Positions 23,467 to 33,096 are shown, counted from the stretch's first letter. The stretch is 47,180 nt of DNA from an uncultured Clostridium sp. (GCA_946639585.1 CAMPBS010000009.1:1-47180), one strand, 5' to 3'. Translations and numbers: made by a program. Notes: generated from the letters alone by a model not told the origin.

Positions 23467-24738
23467 TTGGAAGAAAAAATATATAGTAAGAAAAAACTAA
23501 ATAATAAAAAGGTTGCATTGGTATCTTTAACATTACTAATAATATATGTTTTGTATGCTGTTTTCTTATTAACAAATGAACAAGCTAAAGTATTTACAAT
23601 AGAAAAAAGCAAGTTATACTTGGAAGAAACAAATATAGGGTATGTTATTAGAAATGAAAAAGTCGTAAAAGGTGAGAATTATAAAAATGGAATGGAACAA
23701 ATAAAAACAGAGGGAGAAAAAGTTAGTGTAAATGAATCTGTTTTTAGGTATTATAGTCAAAATGAAAATGAATTAAAACAAAAAATAGCAGAATTAGATG
23801 TTCAAGTTCAAAAAGCAATGCAAGAAAATGAAAATATTAATAGACTTTTGGATGTTAAAAATATAGAAAATCAAATAGATCAAAAAGTGTTTGAATTAAA
23901 CAAACAAACAGATAATTCCAAAATAGGAGAATATAAAAAAGAAATAAATGAATTAGTGTACAAAAAAGCAAAGATAGTTGGAGATAATAGCAAACAAGGT
24001 TCATACTTAAAAGACTTAATAAATGAAAGAGCAAAGCTAGAAGCTAGTTTGAATTCGGGGGCAGAATATGTAAAATCGCCAATAAGCGGAATTGTTTCTT
24101 ACAGAGTAGATGGATTAGAGGATACTTTAACAACTAATAATTTAGATAGCTTAACAGAAGAATATTTAAATAATTTGAATTTAAAAACAGGAAAAATTGT
24201 TGCAACAAGTGATGAGTGCGGAAAAATAATAGATAATTTTTCTTGTTACATAGTTACAACTTCAAGCACAGAACAGGCTCAAACTGCTAAAATAGGAGAT
24301 AAAGTTAAAGTAAGAATATCTACAAATTCTGAGATAGACGCAAAAATTACAAATATAAAACAAGAGGATAATGGAAAGTATTTGTTGATTTTAGAAATCA
24401 ATAAAGGAATAACTGAATTATCAAATTATAGAAAGATTTCATTTGATTTAATATGGCTTAGCTATTCTGGATTTAAAGTTCCAAATCAGGCAATTGTTGA
24501 AAAAGATGGTTTGACTTACGTAGTAAGAAAAAGGGCTGGCTATGAGACAAAAGCGCTTGTTAAAATATCACAAATAAACGAAAAAGATGTAAAAAATGAA
24601 AAATATACTATAATAAGAAATTACAAATCTGATGAATTGCAGGAATTAGGGTGGACAACCAAAGAAATCAATTCATATAAAGGAATATCATTATATGATG
24701 AAATAATAATCAATCCAGATATAAGCAAAATAGAATAA
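23467..24738 (+). CDS. HlyD-like membrane-fusion/efflux adaptor protein
   Basis: The 423-residue protein has a membrane helix (about residues 18-36), then a coiled-coil hairpin (about 90-190; KQKIAELDVQVQKAMQENEN...) between two halves of a lipoyl/barrel-sandwich-like region (GKIVATSDECGKIIDNFSCY; VRISTNSEIDAKITNIKQED). This is the HlyD-family layout. Such proteins occur beside sepF in many Clostridia without an obvious transporter, so a role at the division site or in the envelope is possible. It starts with TTG: GGAGG (23455-23459) is 7 bases upstream and no better start exists. Confidence 0.72.
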   Translation: MEEKIYSKKKLNNKKVALVSLTLLIIYVLYAVFLLTNEQAKVFTIEKSKLYLEETNIGYVIRNEKVVKGENYKNGMEQIKTEGEKVSVNESVFRYYSQNENELKQKIAELDVQVQKAMQENENINRLLDVKNIENQIDQKVFELNKQTDNSKIGEYKKEINELVYKKAKIVGDNSKQGSYLKDLINERAKLEASLNSGAEYVKSPISGIVSYRVDGLEDTLTTNNLDSLTEEYLNNLNLKTGKIVATSDECGKIIDNFSCYIVTTSSTEQAQTAKIGDKVKVRISTNSEIDAKITNIKQEDNGKYLLILEINKGITELSNYRKISFDLIWLSYSGFKVPNQAIVEKDGLTYVVRKRAGYETKALVKISQINEKDVKNEKYTIIRNYKSDELQELGWTTKEINSYKGISLYDEIIINPDISKIE

Positions 24739-24740
24739 AT

Positions 24741-24757
24741 ATTACAAAAATATTACA
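24741..24757 (-). promoter_or_regulatory. WalR-like box upstream of sepF
   Basis: Plus-strand ATTACA-AAAAT-ATTACA is TGTAAT-ATTTT-TGTAAT on the minus strand, matching the WalR consensus. It lies 36 bases upstream of the sepF -35. Confidence 0.35.
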
Positions 24758-24792
24758 ATTATATTAAAATTTAATAACATTTTAAAAAAGTA

Positions 24793-24821
24793 TTGACAAG
24801 TTTCGCAAAAAAGTAGATACT
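24793..24821 (+). promoter_or_regulatory. sepF promoter
   Basis: TTGACA (24793-24798), 17 bp, GATACT (24816-24821). Confidence 0.7.
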
Positions 24822-24871
24822 TATACCATAAGAAAACGAATGAAGTTTAAGAATATTAGGAGGTTTTTAAT

Positions 24872-25360
24872 ATGGCAGGAGCGCTAATGAGTAAAGTATG
24901 GGATTTATTTGGTATGGATTCAGGAGAGCCAGAAGAGATTGAAGAAGAAAACGTTGTAGATTATGAAGAAGATGAAGAAAATTATGAAGAAGATAGAAAA
25001 TTATTCGGAAATCTTGGAAGAAAAAATAAAGTTGTTGCAATGCCACAAGCACAAGGAAACTCTATAAAAATGGTAATATCTCAACCAACAACATTTGAAC
25101 AATCTGATGAAATATGCGGTTTTTTAAAGGAGAAAAAATCTGTAATAGTAAATCTTGAATATGTTAATAAAGACGTGGCTAGAAGAATAGTTGATTTTAT
25201 TAGCGGTGGAGTTTATGCACTAGATGGATATATACAAAAAGTATCAAATTCTATCTTTTTAGTTGCGCCATCAAACTATGAAATTACAAATGAAATGGCT
25301 AGAGAAGAAATGAAAAGCAAACTTTCTGTTTCTTGGTTAAAAAACAACGGAGTAAATTAG
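24872..25360 (+). CDS. sepF: cell division protein SepF
   Basis: SepF polymerises into rings, bundles FtsZ and tethers it to the membrane. The 162-residue protein has the N-terminal amphipathic membrane-binding helix (MSKVWDLFGM, about residues 6-15), an acidic linker (EEIEEENVVDYEEDEENYEE) and the C-terminal SepF core (about 75-155; VISQPTTFEQSDEICGFL, KSVIVNLEYVNKDVARRIVD, FISGGVYALDG). AGGAGG precedes the ATG. It has its own promoter and is followed by divIVA, forming a small division cluster. Confidence 0.94.
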   Translation: MAGALMSKVWDLFGMDSGEPEEIEEENVVDYEEDEENYEEDRKLFGNLGRKNKVVAMPQAQGNSIKMVISQPTTFEQSDEICGFLKEKKSVIVNLEYVNKDVARRIVDFISGGVYALDGYIQKVSNSIFLVAPSNYEITNEMAREEMKSKLSVSWLKNNGVN

Positions 25361-25426
25361 TCAGTTCATGTAGGGTGGTTTGTTAAGTTTAACAAATCTG
25401 TTTGCACCTTAAGAAAGGAAATAAAT
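25360..25426 (+). promoter_or_regulatory. sepF-divIVA spacer with hairpin
   Basis: TTTGTTAA (25379-25386) and TTAACAAA (25389-25396) form a perfect stem with a 2-base loop, flanked by GGTG and CACC that can extend it. No long T-run follows, so attenuation or RNA processing is as likely as termination. AAAGGAAA is the divIVA RBS. Confidence 0.45.
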
Positions 25427-25876
25427 ATGATAACACCATTAGATATTGAAAATAAAAAATTCGGCAAACAAATGATGAATGGATATAGCGTTGAAGAAGT
25501 AGACGATTTCCTTGATGATTTAACTGTTGATTATAGCAAAAACTATAAAGAAATATCAGAATTAAGATCAAAGGTTGAAGAACTAAATGCTAGTTTAGCT
25601 CATTATAAAACAATTGAATCAACATTGCAAAACACATTGCTAATGGCTCAAGAAACAGCAGAAGAAGTTAAAAATGTTGCAAAACAAAAAGCAGAGCAAA
25701 TAGTAAATGATGCAAAAGCTAGATCAGAAAAACGCGTTAATGAATTAAACCAAGAAATAACAGAAAAACAAAAAGCTCTTGAAGATATTAAAAAACAATT
25801 TGATATATACAAGGCAAAAATGGAATCATTATTGATTTCTCAATTAGAGTTATTAAAAGAAGTTAATAAAAATTAA
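25427..25876 (+). CDS. divIVA: DivIVA/GpsB-like coiled-coil protein
   Basis: DivIVA marks negatively curved membrane at septa and poles and recruits division or cell-wall proteins. The 149-residue protein has the conserved N-terminus ITPLDIENKKFGKQMMNGYS followed by VEEVDDFLDDL, then a continuous coiled coil to the end (about residues 30-140). It is shorter than Bacillus DivIVA and longer than GpsB. It sits directly after sepF as in many Firmicutes and is followed by a terminator. Confidence 0.92.
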   Translation: MITPLDIENKKFGKQMMNGYSVEEVDDFLDDLTVDYSKNYKEISELRSKVEELNASLAHYKTIESTLQNTLLMAQETAEEVKNVAKQKAEQIVNDAKARSEKRVNELNQEITEKQKALEDIKKQFDIYKAKMESLLISQLELLKEVNKN

Positions 25877-25884
25877 ATTTTACT

Positions 25885-25914
25885 AAAGACTATCAAATAA
25901 AAGATAGTCTTTTT
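25885..25914 (+). terminator. divIVA terminator
   Basis: AAAGACTATC pairs with GATAGTCTTT around AAATAAAA, followed by TTTTT. Confidence 0.9.
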
Positions 25915-26054
25915 AATTTTGGGTATTATGTAAAATGAATGAAGCTGAAAATAATTTATTTAATAAAATTTGACAAATAATGTTGAAAAAATATTACAAA
26001 ATTGCCAAATTGTTACAGCAAAGTTAAATATATATTACAATTTCGTTAATTCTA

Positions 26055-26082
26055 TTGACATTATGAAAAAAAAGAATAAAAT
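26055..26082 (+). promoter_or_regulatory. rsmD promoter
   Basis: TTGACA (26055-26060), 16 bp, TAAAAT (26077-26082). Confidence 0.7.
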
Positions 26083-26107
26083 AGTAGCATAGGAGAATTA
26101 CAATATT

Positions 26108-26659
26108 ATGAGAGTAATTAGCGGTAAAAATAAAGGCACAAAATTGTATACATTAGAGGGGCTAAATACTAGACCAACATTAGATAGAGTAAAAGAATCA
26201 TTATTCAATATAATTAATTTTGACATTCCAGGATGCACTTTTTTAGATTTATTTGCAGGTAGTGGCTCAATTGGAATAGAAGCAGCAAGTAGAGGAGCTA
26301 AAAAAGTAATTATGTGTGAAAAAGCCAAAGATGCTGTGAATGTAATACGAAAAAATTTAGAAAAGACAAAACTAACACAACAAATAAAATTGTATAATGA
26401 TGATTTTGAAAAATGCATAAATACTTTAGAGGAAAAAATAGATATAGTATTTCTAGATCCTCCATATAAAACAGATTATGCATATAAAGCTGCAAAGCAA
26501 TTATTAGAAAAAAATATACTTAAAGAAAATTCTATTATCATTTTAGAAACAGATATTGAAGAAATTGTGGAAAAACAATTTGAAGAGTTATCTTTAGAGG
26601 AATTTAGCAAGAAAAAATATGGACGAGCTCATTTATTATTTTATAAATTAAAAAAATAG
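26108..26659 (+). CDS. rsmD: 16S rRNA (guanine(966)-N(2))-methyltransferase
   Basis: RsmD methylates G966 of 16S rRNA using S-adenosylmethionine. The 183-residue protein starts MRVISGKNKGTKL and carries TRPTLDRVKESLFNII, the SAM-binding motif FLDLFAGSGSIGIEAASRGA (about residues 43-62) and the catalytic DPPY motif in IVFLDPPYKTDYAY (about 115). The length is typical. In many Firmicutes coaD follows rsmD; here it is replaced by a coiled-coil gene. AGGAG precedes the ATG. Confidence 0.95.
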   Translation: MRVISGKNKGTKLYTLEGLNTRPTLDRVKESLFNIINFDIPGCTFLDLFAGSGSIGIEAASRGAKKVIMCEKAKDAVNVIRKNLEKTKLTQQIKLYNDDFEKCINTLEEKIDIVFLDPPYKTDYAYKAAKQLLEKNILKENSIIILETDIEEIVEKQFEELSLEEFSKKKYGRAHLLFYKLKK

Positions 26660-26690
26660 AATCTGTTCATACAGTAAAGGAGAAACATTT

Positions 26691-27194
26691 ATGGAAATAT
26701 TTACATTATTAGAAACATTAGAGGATTTATTAGAAACAAGTAGAAGCGTACCATTTTCTACAAAGGTAATTGTTAATAAGGAAGACGTTTTAGACTTAAT
26801 AAAAGAAATTAGATTAAAATTACCAGATGAACTAAAACAAGCAAAATGGATAAAAGAAGAAAGACAAAGAATATTGCAAGAAGCTCAAAAAGAAGCAGAT
26901 GGCATTGTTAAAGAAGCAGAAAACAGAATAATTGCAATGATAGATGAACATGAAATAACAAGAAAAGCATATGACCAAAAAACAGAAATAATTGAAACAG
27001 CAAACGAAATGTCTAGAGAAATATCAAGAGGAACAAAGGAATATGCTGATAGCCTTCTAGAAAATACTGAAAATGTTTTAACTGATACATTGGGTAAACT
27101 TGAAGTAAATATGAACGAAGCTATGAAGCTAATGCAAATATCTCTAGAAGATACTTTAAAAACAATACAAAATAGTAGAAAAGAATTAAAATAG
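26691..27194 (+). CDS. coiled-coil protein resembling ATP-synthase b/E-type stalk subunits
   Basis: The 167-residue soluble protein is mostly helical, with a coiled coil at about residues 50-165 containing EERQRILQEAQKEADGIVKE, a pattern like ATP synthase b or V-type E peripheral stalks and like DivIVA-type proteins. Similar about 170-residue proteins sit beside coaD/rsmD in Clostridia and are often loosely called ATPase. No ATP synthase genes are nearby, so a stalk role is unlikely. Residues 1-40 (LETLEDLLETSRSVPFSTKV) are a separate conserved-looking cap. AAAGGAG precedes the ATG, 31 bases after rsmD. Confidence 0.7.
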   Translation: MEIFTLLETLEDLLETSRSVPFSTKVIVNKEDVLDLIKEIRLKLPDELKQAKWIKEERQRILQEAQKEADGIVKEAENRIIAMIDEHEITRKAYDQKTEIIETANEMSREISRGTKEYADSLLENTENVLTDTLGKLEVNMNEAMKLMQISLEDTLKTIQNSRKELK

Positions 27195-27198
27195 AAAT

Positions 27199-27256
27199 CA
27201 AAAGTCAAAATCTAAAAAGTCAGAATTGAATCTTTGACTTTTAGCTTTTGGCTTTT
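27199..27256 (+). terminator. imperfect hairpin before spoIIIE
   Basis: AAAAGTC..CTAAAAAGTCA can pair with TTGACTTTTAG..GGCTTTT across a 10-base loop, ending in TTTT. It is a likely weak terminator. Confidence 0.55.
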
Positions 27257-27291
27257 ATTAGTATTTAACAATACCAAAAGGAGAGATTTTA

Positions 27292-29712
27292 ATGGCAAAA
27301 AGAAGAAGAAGAAGCAAAGCTAATAAAAACAATTTAACAATAGTTATTTTAATAATAGTCAGCATATTATTAGGTTTTTTAATATATACGAAATCAGGCG
27401 CAATGGGGCAAGGATTGAGTGAAATACTTGGTGGAATGATGGGAGTTTCAAGACTATTCTTACCAATTGGTATTTTAGGTGTTGCAATAAAACTAGCATG
27501 TGGAAATAATGAATACGTTACATCAAAACTTGTTAAATTTGGAATAATTCTAATAAGTTTATCTGTTGTAATGAGCGTTTTTCAAATATCAGCAGGTGAA
27601 TTAAATCCTAATAAGGAAATAGGAGAAGCGATAAAAGATGCATATTACACAGGTTCATTAGGAAATGGCGGTGGAGCCTTAGGCGCATTACTAGCAATTC
27701 CGCTTGCAAAACTAATAGGAAATGTTGGAACAATAATAGTATTTATTGGTGTTGCGCTAGTTTTAGCAGTAAATACATTTGGAATAAATCTTGCAGAAAT
27801 GATAAGTATTTTGGTAGAAAAACATCAGGACAAAGCTCAAGAAAAACATGACGAAAAAATCGAAATGAGAGAGAAACAAAGGGCTGAAAGAGATAAAATA
27901 AGAGAACAAAGAGAAATAGAAAGAGCCAAAAGGGCCCAACTTACAAAGCAAGAAAAAGAACAAAAAAGAATGAATTTAAAAGATTTAGAAATTGATGATG
28001 ACGAAAATGAACCAGAACAAATAAAAATCAATTTTGGTGGAAAACTATTAAATGGAAAAGAAGATAAAAAGCTTAAAAAATATAGCCACAATGCTGATGA
28101 TTTAATGCCACTAGGAATGGACAAAAAAGAACATCAACCAGATGTTATCGAAAATAATTTATTTAAACAAGAGGAAGAACAAAAAGAGGATAAAACAAAA
28201 GAAGTATTACAATTAGAGCATACTATAACAGTAGAAGACGAAAACTATGAATATCCTCCAGTAGAAATACTTTCTAAAGGAACCAGTAAGGGACTAAAAG
28301 GCGGAGCAAAAGCCCTAACAGATACTGCAACAAAACTACAAAAGACTTTATATAGTTTTGGAGTTTCAGCAAAAGTAGAAAATGTATCTGTTGGTCCAGC
28401 AATTACAAGATATGAGTTAAAACCAGCAGAAGGTGTAAGAGTTAGCAAAATTGCAAATTTAGCAGATGATATTGCATTAAACCTAGCAGCAGAGACAATA
28501 AGAATAGAAGCTCCAATTCCAGGAAAACAAGCAGTTGGAATAGAAGTGCCAAACAAGGAAAAACAAGCTGTACATTTAAGAGATGTATTAGAAAGTCCTG
28601 AATTTTTCGATAGCAATTCTAAATTAACAGTAGCACTTGGAAAAGACGTTGCAGGAAACATCCAATTAGCGGATATAGCAAAAATGCCACACGTTTTAAT
28701 TGCAGGTTCAACTGGCTCTGGTAAGAGTGTTTGTATAAATACAATTATTACTAGCATAATATATAAAGCAAAACCAAGTGAAGTAAAACTTGTAATGGTT
28801 GACCCAAAAGTTGTAGAACTTTCAGTATATAATGGAATACCACATCTTTTAATTCCTGTTGTAACAGATCCTAAAAAGGCTGCAGGAGCTCTTGCTTGGG
28901 CAGTTCAAGAAATGGATAATAGATATAATCTATTTGCATCAAAAGGTGTAAGAGATTTAGTAGGTTATAACAAAGCAGTAGAAAAAGATGGAGGAATAGG
29001 AAAACTTCCACAAATAGTAATAATAGTAGACGAGTTGGCAGACTTAATGATGGTAGCTGCAAAAGATGTAGAAGAATCAATTTGTCGTTTAGCTCAAAAA
29101 GCAAGAGCAGCTGGAATGCATTTGGTAATTGCAACACAAAGACCATCAGTTGATGTTATCACAGGTTTAATAAAAGCAAATGTACCTTCAAGAATTGCGT
29201 TTGCAGTGTCTTCACAAGTAGATTCAAGAACAATATTAGATAGCGTTGGAGCAGAAAAACTACTAGGAAAAGGAGATATGTTATTCTTCCCAGCCGGTGC
29301 TTCAAAACCTTCAAGAGTACAAGGAGCATTTGTTTCAGATGATGAAGTTGAAAAAATAGTAGACTTTGTAAAACAAAATGGAACTGCTACATATAGCGAA
29401 GATATACTAGAAAGCATTGAAAATAGTCAAAAATCAGATAAAGAAATTGCAATGGAAAAAGATGATGAAGACGAAACAGATCCATTCTTAATGGAAGCAA
29501 TTCAAACTGTTGTAGAAACAGGGCAAGCTTCAACATCATTTATACAAAGAAAATTCAAAGTTGGCTATGCAAGAGCAGGAAGAATAATAGACCAAATGGA
29601 AGAAAGAGGAGTTATTTCTGGCTACCAAGGAAGTAAACCTAGAGAAGTTCTTATGACATTAGAACGTTTAAATGAATTAAAGATGTCTACTTCTCCAGAA
29701 GAAAATAATTAA
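27292..29712 (+). CDS. DNA translocase FtsK/SpoIIIE
   Basis: The 806-residue membrane-anchored AAA+ motor pumps double-stranded DNA through the septum or prespore. The N-terminus has a basic start (MAKRRRRSKANK) and about four membrane helices to residue about 165. A charged coiled linker (about 170-310) leads to the motor: Walker A AGSTGSGKSV (about 471), Walker B VIIVDELADLMM (about 573), then the gamma winged-helix (FIQRKFKVGYARAGRIIDQM, about 746-766) that reads orientation sequences. The length is close to SpoIIIE. AAAGGAGAG precedes the ATG. FtsK versus SpoIIIE cannot be told from sequence. Confidence 0.95.
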   Translation: MAKRRRRSKANKNNLTIVILIIVSILLGFLIYTKSGAMGQGLSEILGGMMGVSRLFLPIGILGVAIKLACGNNEYVTSKLVKFGIILISLSVVMSVFQISAGELNPNKEIGEAIKDAYYTGSLGNGGGALGALLAIPLAKLIGNVGTIIVFIGVALVLAVNTFGINLAEMISILVEKHQDKAQEKHDEKIEMREKQRAERDKIREQREIERAKRAQLTKQEKEQKRMNLKDLEIDDDENEPEQIKINFGGKLLNGKEDKKLKKYSHNADDLMPLGMDKKEHQPDVIENNLFKQEEEQKEDKTKEVLQLEHTITVEDENYEYPPVEILSKGTSKGLKGGAKALTDTATKLQKTLYSFGVSAKVENVSVGPAITRYELKPAEGVRVSKIANLADDIALNLAAETIRIEAPIPGKQAVGIEVPNKEKQAVHLRDVLESPEFFDSNSKLTVALGKDVAGNIQLADIAKMPHVLIAGSTGSGKSVCINTIITSIIYKAKPSEVKLVMVDPKVVELSVYNGIPHLLIPVVTDPKKAAGALAWAVQEMDNRYNLFASKGVRDLVGYNKAVEKDGGIGKLPQIVIIVDELADLMMVAAKDVEESICRLAQKARAAGMHLVIATQRPSVDVITGLIKANVPSRIAFAVSSQVDSRTILDSVGAEKLLGKGDMLFFPAGASKPSRVQGAFVSDDEVEKIVDFVKQNGTATYSEDILESIENSQKSDKEIAMEKDDEDETDPFLMEAIQTVVETGQASTSFIQRKFKVGYARAGRIIDQMEERGVISGYQGSKPREVLMTLERLNELKMSTSPEENN

Positions 29713-29731
29713 AATTGAAAGGAGAAAAGCT

Positions 29732-31318
29732 TTGCAAAAGAAAAAAGAAAATTTTTTAGATAGAGTAATAAAGAAAAATTTTAATAATGAACTAGAACAT
29801 GTGCTAGAACATAAAGCATTTGATGAAAACGTAAAAAGCCTTCTCCTTAGTATTTTATATAAATTAGAGACAGCATATCCTGACTATGCAAAAGTCAAGA
29901 AAAATGTTACACCCAAAGATGAATTTTTACAAATGATTATAGATTTAATTCAAAAGGATGTAGACAAAATAACTCTTGTCAAAATGGGATCAGAAGAAGC
30001 AAAAATTCTGAAAAATAGAACTTTTATTGTAAATAATAAAAACAAAGAAATAATATGCTATCCAATAGAAAGAAAACTGTTATATGCACTATTAAAAATA
30101 AGCAAAAAAGATAAAATAATTAAAGACAAATATTTTGTGATTAGCAAAACTATATCTGATATGCTAAATACAGGAAATAACATAAATATGGTTGAACCTA
30201 TGCGCGATTTTAATGGCTTTTCATGGTCTGTAGTTGTAAAAGATATAGAAAGCATTGAGCATAATTTAATTTACCAAAATCTTAGAATAATTGTTGGAGC
30301 AGAGTTCTTAAATAAGTGGATTTATAATCGAGAATCAATTATAGATTATTTTGAATTATTAAAAGAAAAGTTAGAAAAATTATATGGTAAGCAAAAACAA
30401 GAAGAAATAATAGATTACATTTCTAGACTATCAGTACTTTTAGAAGTGAAATACGACATAGAAAAAACAAAAAGATTCCTTAATGGCAAAAGAGAAATAG
30501 AAAACAAAATTAAAGAAATAAATAACAAAGAAGAATTTACATTAAAACTAACAAAAGAAAAAAAGGAATTAAATAAGCAAATAAAAAATATCGATACACT
30601 TTTAAGCGATAAAAACTTATTACAAGAAGAATACCATAAAAGAAACGAAAATCTTCCTTTAGATAAAAAAATATTTAGTATGAGAGTTCTTGCAAAAATG
30701 TTAAAAGAAGAAAGGGTAAAACTAGAAAATAGAAGAGAAAACATTAACAAATTGCTAAATCCTCAAAAATTTATTAAATATCAAAAAGAATTGGAAGAAA
30801 AATACAAATATATTCAATATATAGAAGCTACAAATATTGAGGAAAAGATAAAGGTGTTGATTTTTGAATTTCAAAAGATATTTTTAGAGTGTTTAAAAGT
30901 AAAAATTGAAAAAGCAAATACTAAAGAAGAAATTTTAAATAATATTATAGAATTAAGATACTATTTAAATATACCAATAACAAGAAAAAATAAAATAATC
31001 GAATTAAATCAACTTTCAAGTCAAATACAAGAAATTGCTCAAATTCTTATATCTAAAGGAATACAAGAAAAAGAATTAGTAAATATATCAAGTCAAAAAG
31101 GTTTAAATTTTTATATTTTAAAAGAAATTTTTAAAACTAAAATAATTGTTTTAGAAGGCATAAATATAGAGTTAACAAAAGAGAATGAAAGACTTTATCT
31201 TCAAATATTTGATGAAAATGTATTTGAAGAAAAGGTTGATTTAGGAGATATTAGGCAATTTGACTTAAAACAATTTAATATAAAATTTAATAAAACAATT
31301 AAAATCTTTAATTTATAG
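29732..31318 (+). CDS. hypothetical coiled-coil protein
   Basis: This 528-residue protein is not recognised. Residues 1-210 appear globular (KIKDKYFVISKTISDMLNTG; NGFSWSVVVKDIESIEHNL), residues 210-370 form coiled coils, and the end is a small beta-rich piece (NERLYLQIFDENVFEEKVDL). There is no signal peptide or membrane segment. It starts with TTG at 29732 after AAAGGAG and lies 19 bases after spoIIIE, so it is probably cotranscribed. Its size, charge and layout recall the unassigned protein at 9700-11997, but I see no clear sequence similarity between them. Confidence 0.72.
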   Translation: MQKKKENFLDRVIKKNFNNELEHVLEHKAFDENVKSLLLSILYKLETAYPDYAKVKKNVTPKDEFLQMIIDLIQKDVDKITLVKMGSEEAKILKNRTFIVNNKNKEIICYPIERKLLYALLKISKKDKIIKDKYFVISKTISDMLNTGNNINMVEPMRDFNGFSWSVVVKDIESIEHNLIYQNLRIIVGAEFLNKWIYNRESIIDYFELLKEKLEKLYGKQKQEEIIDYISRLSVLLEVKYDIEKTKRFLNGKREIENKIKEINNKEEFTLKLTKEKKELNKQIKNIDTLLSDKNLLQEEYHKRNENLPLDKKIFSMRVLAKMLKEERVKLENRRENINKLLNPQKFIKYQKELEEKYKYIQYIEATNIEEKIKVLIFEFQKIFLECLKVKIEKANTKEEILNNIIELRYYLNIPITRKNKIIELNQLSSQIQEIAQILISKGIQEKELVNISSQKGLNFYILKEIFKTKIIVLEGINIELTKENERLYLQIFDENVFEEKVDLGDIRQFDLKQFNIKFNKTIKIFNL

Positions 31319-31370
31319 TATAATCATAGAAGAGCTACAAGATAGCGCCAAAAAGATTGGGGGAAAATAA

Positions 31371-33017
31371 ATGAAAATTACATTTTTAGGAGCGACAAAG
31401 ACAGTTACAGGCTCAAACTATTTAGTAGAAGGAGCAGGAAAGAAATTTTTAGTAGATTGCGGAATGTGGCAAGGAAGTAGCGAATTAGAAGAAGAAAACT
31501 TACAAGAATTCGAATTTAATCCTGCAGAAATAGACTTTATGTTATTAACACATGCGCACATTGATCACTCTGGAAGAATTCCAAAACTATATAATGAAGG
31601 ATTTAAAAATAAAATATATGCACATAAAGCGACATGCGATTTATGTGCTCTTATGTTGCCAGATAGTGGTCATATACAAGAAATGGAAATCCAATGGAAA
31701 AATAAAAAAAGAATAAGAAAAGGATTAGAGCCTAGAGAACCATTATATACTGCAGAACAAGCTGCAAGATGTTTGGAAATATTTGAACCAGTTAAATATG
31801 ATGAAATAATTCCAATAGATGAAAATATTCATGTAAGATTTAATGATGCAGGACACATGCTTGGTTCAAGCATTATAGAACTTTGGGTAAAAGAAGATGG
31901 AAAAGAAACAAAAGTAGTATTTACAGGAGATTTGGGAAATAATGATATACCACTTTTAGACTCTCCAACAATGATAGACTCTGCAGACTATCTAGTAATG
32001 GAATCAACATATGGAAATAGACTTCATGTAAGAAATGATGAAAAAGCTGAATTATTCTTAAAAATAGTTTCTGAAACATTAGATAAAGGTGGTTCTGTAG
32101 TAATCCCTTCATTTGCAGTAGGAAGAACACAAGAAATATTATATGAACTAAATAAATTAAAAGAAAAAACAGATGATGAAGAATTCTTAAAAGAATACGA
32201 AACATTAATGAAAGCACCAGTATATGTAGATAGCCCACTTGCAATATCTGCAACAGAAGTTTTTAAAGATAATACAGAATTATTTGAAGAAGAAATAAAA
32301 CAAGAAATATTAAGAGGAGATAATCCACTAGAATTCCCAGGGTTAAAATTTGCAATGACAACAGACGAGTCAAAAGCATTAAACGAAGATCCAACACCAG
32401 CAGTAATAATATCTGCAAGTGGAATGTGTGATGTAGGAAGAATAAAACATCATTTAAAACATAACTTATGGAATCCCAAAAGCACAATACTATTCGTTGG
32501 CTACCAAGCTCCAGGAACACTTGGATATAGCATAGTAAATGGAGCTAAAACTGTAAAAATATTTGGAGAAGAAATAGCAGTAAATGCTAGAATTGAATAT
32601 ATAGAAGGCTATTCAGGACACGCGGACCAAGAATGGTTAATGAACTTTGTATATTCATTTATACACAAACCAAAACATATCTTTTTAGTACATGGAGAAG
32701 TTGAATCTCAAAATGTATTACAAGAAAAAATAGTAAACGAAGCGGGAATAAATGCAGTAATACCTGAATTTGGCGAAACATATGAACTAAATGATGAAAT
32801 TCCAGTAATAAACAAAATAGAAAGAAAAGCACCAGTAGTAACAATAAAAGATGAAGTACTACAAAGACTTGAGAAAGTTAAAAATGAGCTTAAAGATATG
32901 GATGAATATGTTAAACAAGACATGGTAAATCCAGACTTAAAAGATAGTGATATCTTTAGAATAAACGAAAAAATAAAAGACTTAGAAAAACAAATCTTAA
33001 ACGTAATCGAAGGCTAA
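31371..33017 (+). CDS. MBL-fold beta-CASP ribonuclease (CPSF/YSH1-like)
   Basis: The 548-residue metallo-beta-lactamase-fold hydrolase is related to RNA-processing nucleases of the beta-CASP group. Zinc motifs are THAHIDHSG (about residues 56-64, HxHxDH), NDAGHMLGSS (about 159), VFTGDLGN (about 182) and the C-terminal SGHADQEW (about 408), with beta-CASP signatures YVDSPLA and ISASGMCDVGRIKHHL between them. This layout matches archaeal/bacterial YSH1-type proteins rather than RNase J. A short helical tail follows. An RBS-like GGGGGAAAA precedes the ATG. The stop codon TAA at 33015 is the first base triplet of a REP-like repeat. Confidence 0.9.
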   Translation: MKITFLGATKTVTGSNYLVEGAGKKFLVDCGMWQGSSELEEENLQEFEFNPAEIDFMLLTHAHIDHSGRIPKLYNEGFKNKIYAHKATCDLCALMLPDSGHIQEMEIQWKNKKRIRKGLEPREPLYTAEQAARCLEIFEPVKYDEIIPIDENIHVRFNDAGHMLGSSIIELWVKEDGKETKVVFTGDLGNNDIPLLDSPTMIDSADYLVMESTYGNRLHVRNDEKAELFLKIVSETLDKGGSVVIPSFAVGRTQEILYELNKLKEKTDDEEFLKEYETLMKAPVYVDSPLAISATEVFKDNTELFEEEIKQEILRGDNPLEFPGLKFAMTTDESKALNEDPTPAVIISASGMCDVGRIKHHLKHNLWNPKSTILFVGYQAPGTLGYSIVNGAKTVKIFGEEIAVNARIEYIEGYSGHADQEWLMNFVYSFIHKPKHIFLVHGEVESQNVLQEKIVNEAGINAVIPEFGETYELNDEIPVINKIERKAPVVTIKDEVLQRLEKVKNELKDMDEYVKQDMVNPDLKDSDIFRINEKIKDLEKQILNVIEG

Positions 33018-33076
33018 CATTTTGGGACACTTTCAAAAAGTTAAGTAACATTTTGGGACACTTTCAAAAAGTTAAG
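33015..33076 (+). repeat. tandem REP-like 31-bp repeat (two perfect units)
   Basis: Two adjacent identical units (33015-33045 and 33046-33076) carry the core TTTTGGGACACTTTCAAAAA followed by GTTAAG. The core recurs at 34331, 37143, 38043 (inverted) and, diverged, at 42645. Within it ACTTT and AAAGT can form a small hairpin. It is probably a REP-type element served by the transposase at 37262. Confidence 0.85.
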
Positions 33077-33096
33077 TGACCTTTTTCAAAAATCGA

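Noticed and set aside
33015..33076. CRISPR array.
   Set aside because: Two adjacent identical 31-bp units with no spacers and no cas genes; they match REP-like elements elsewhere in the window.
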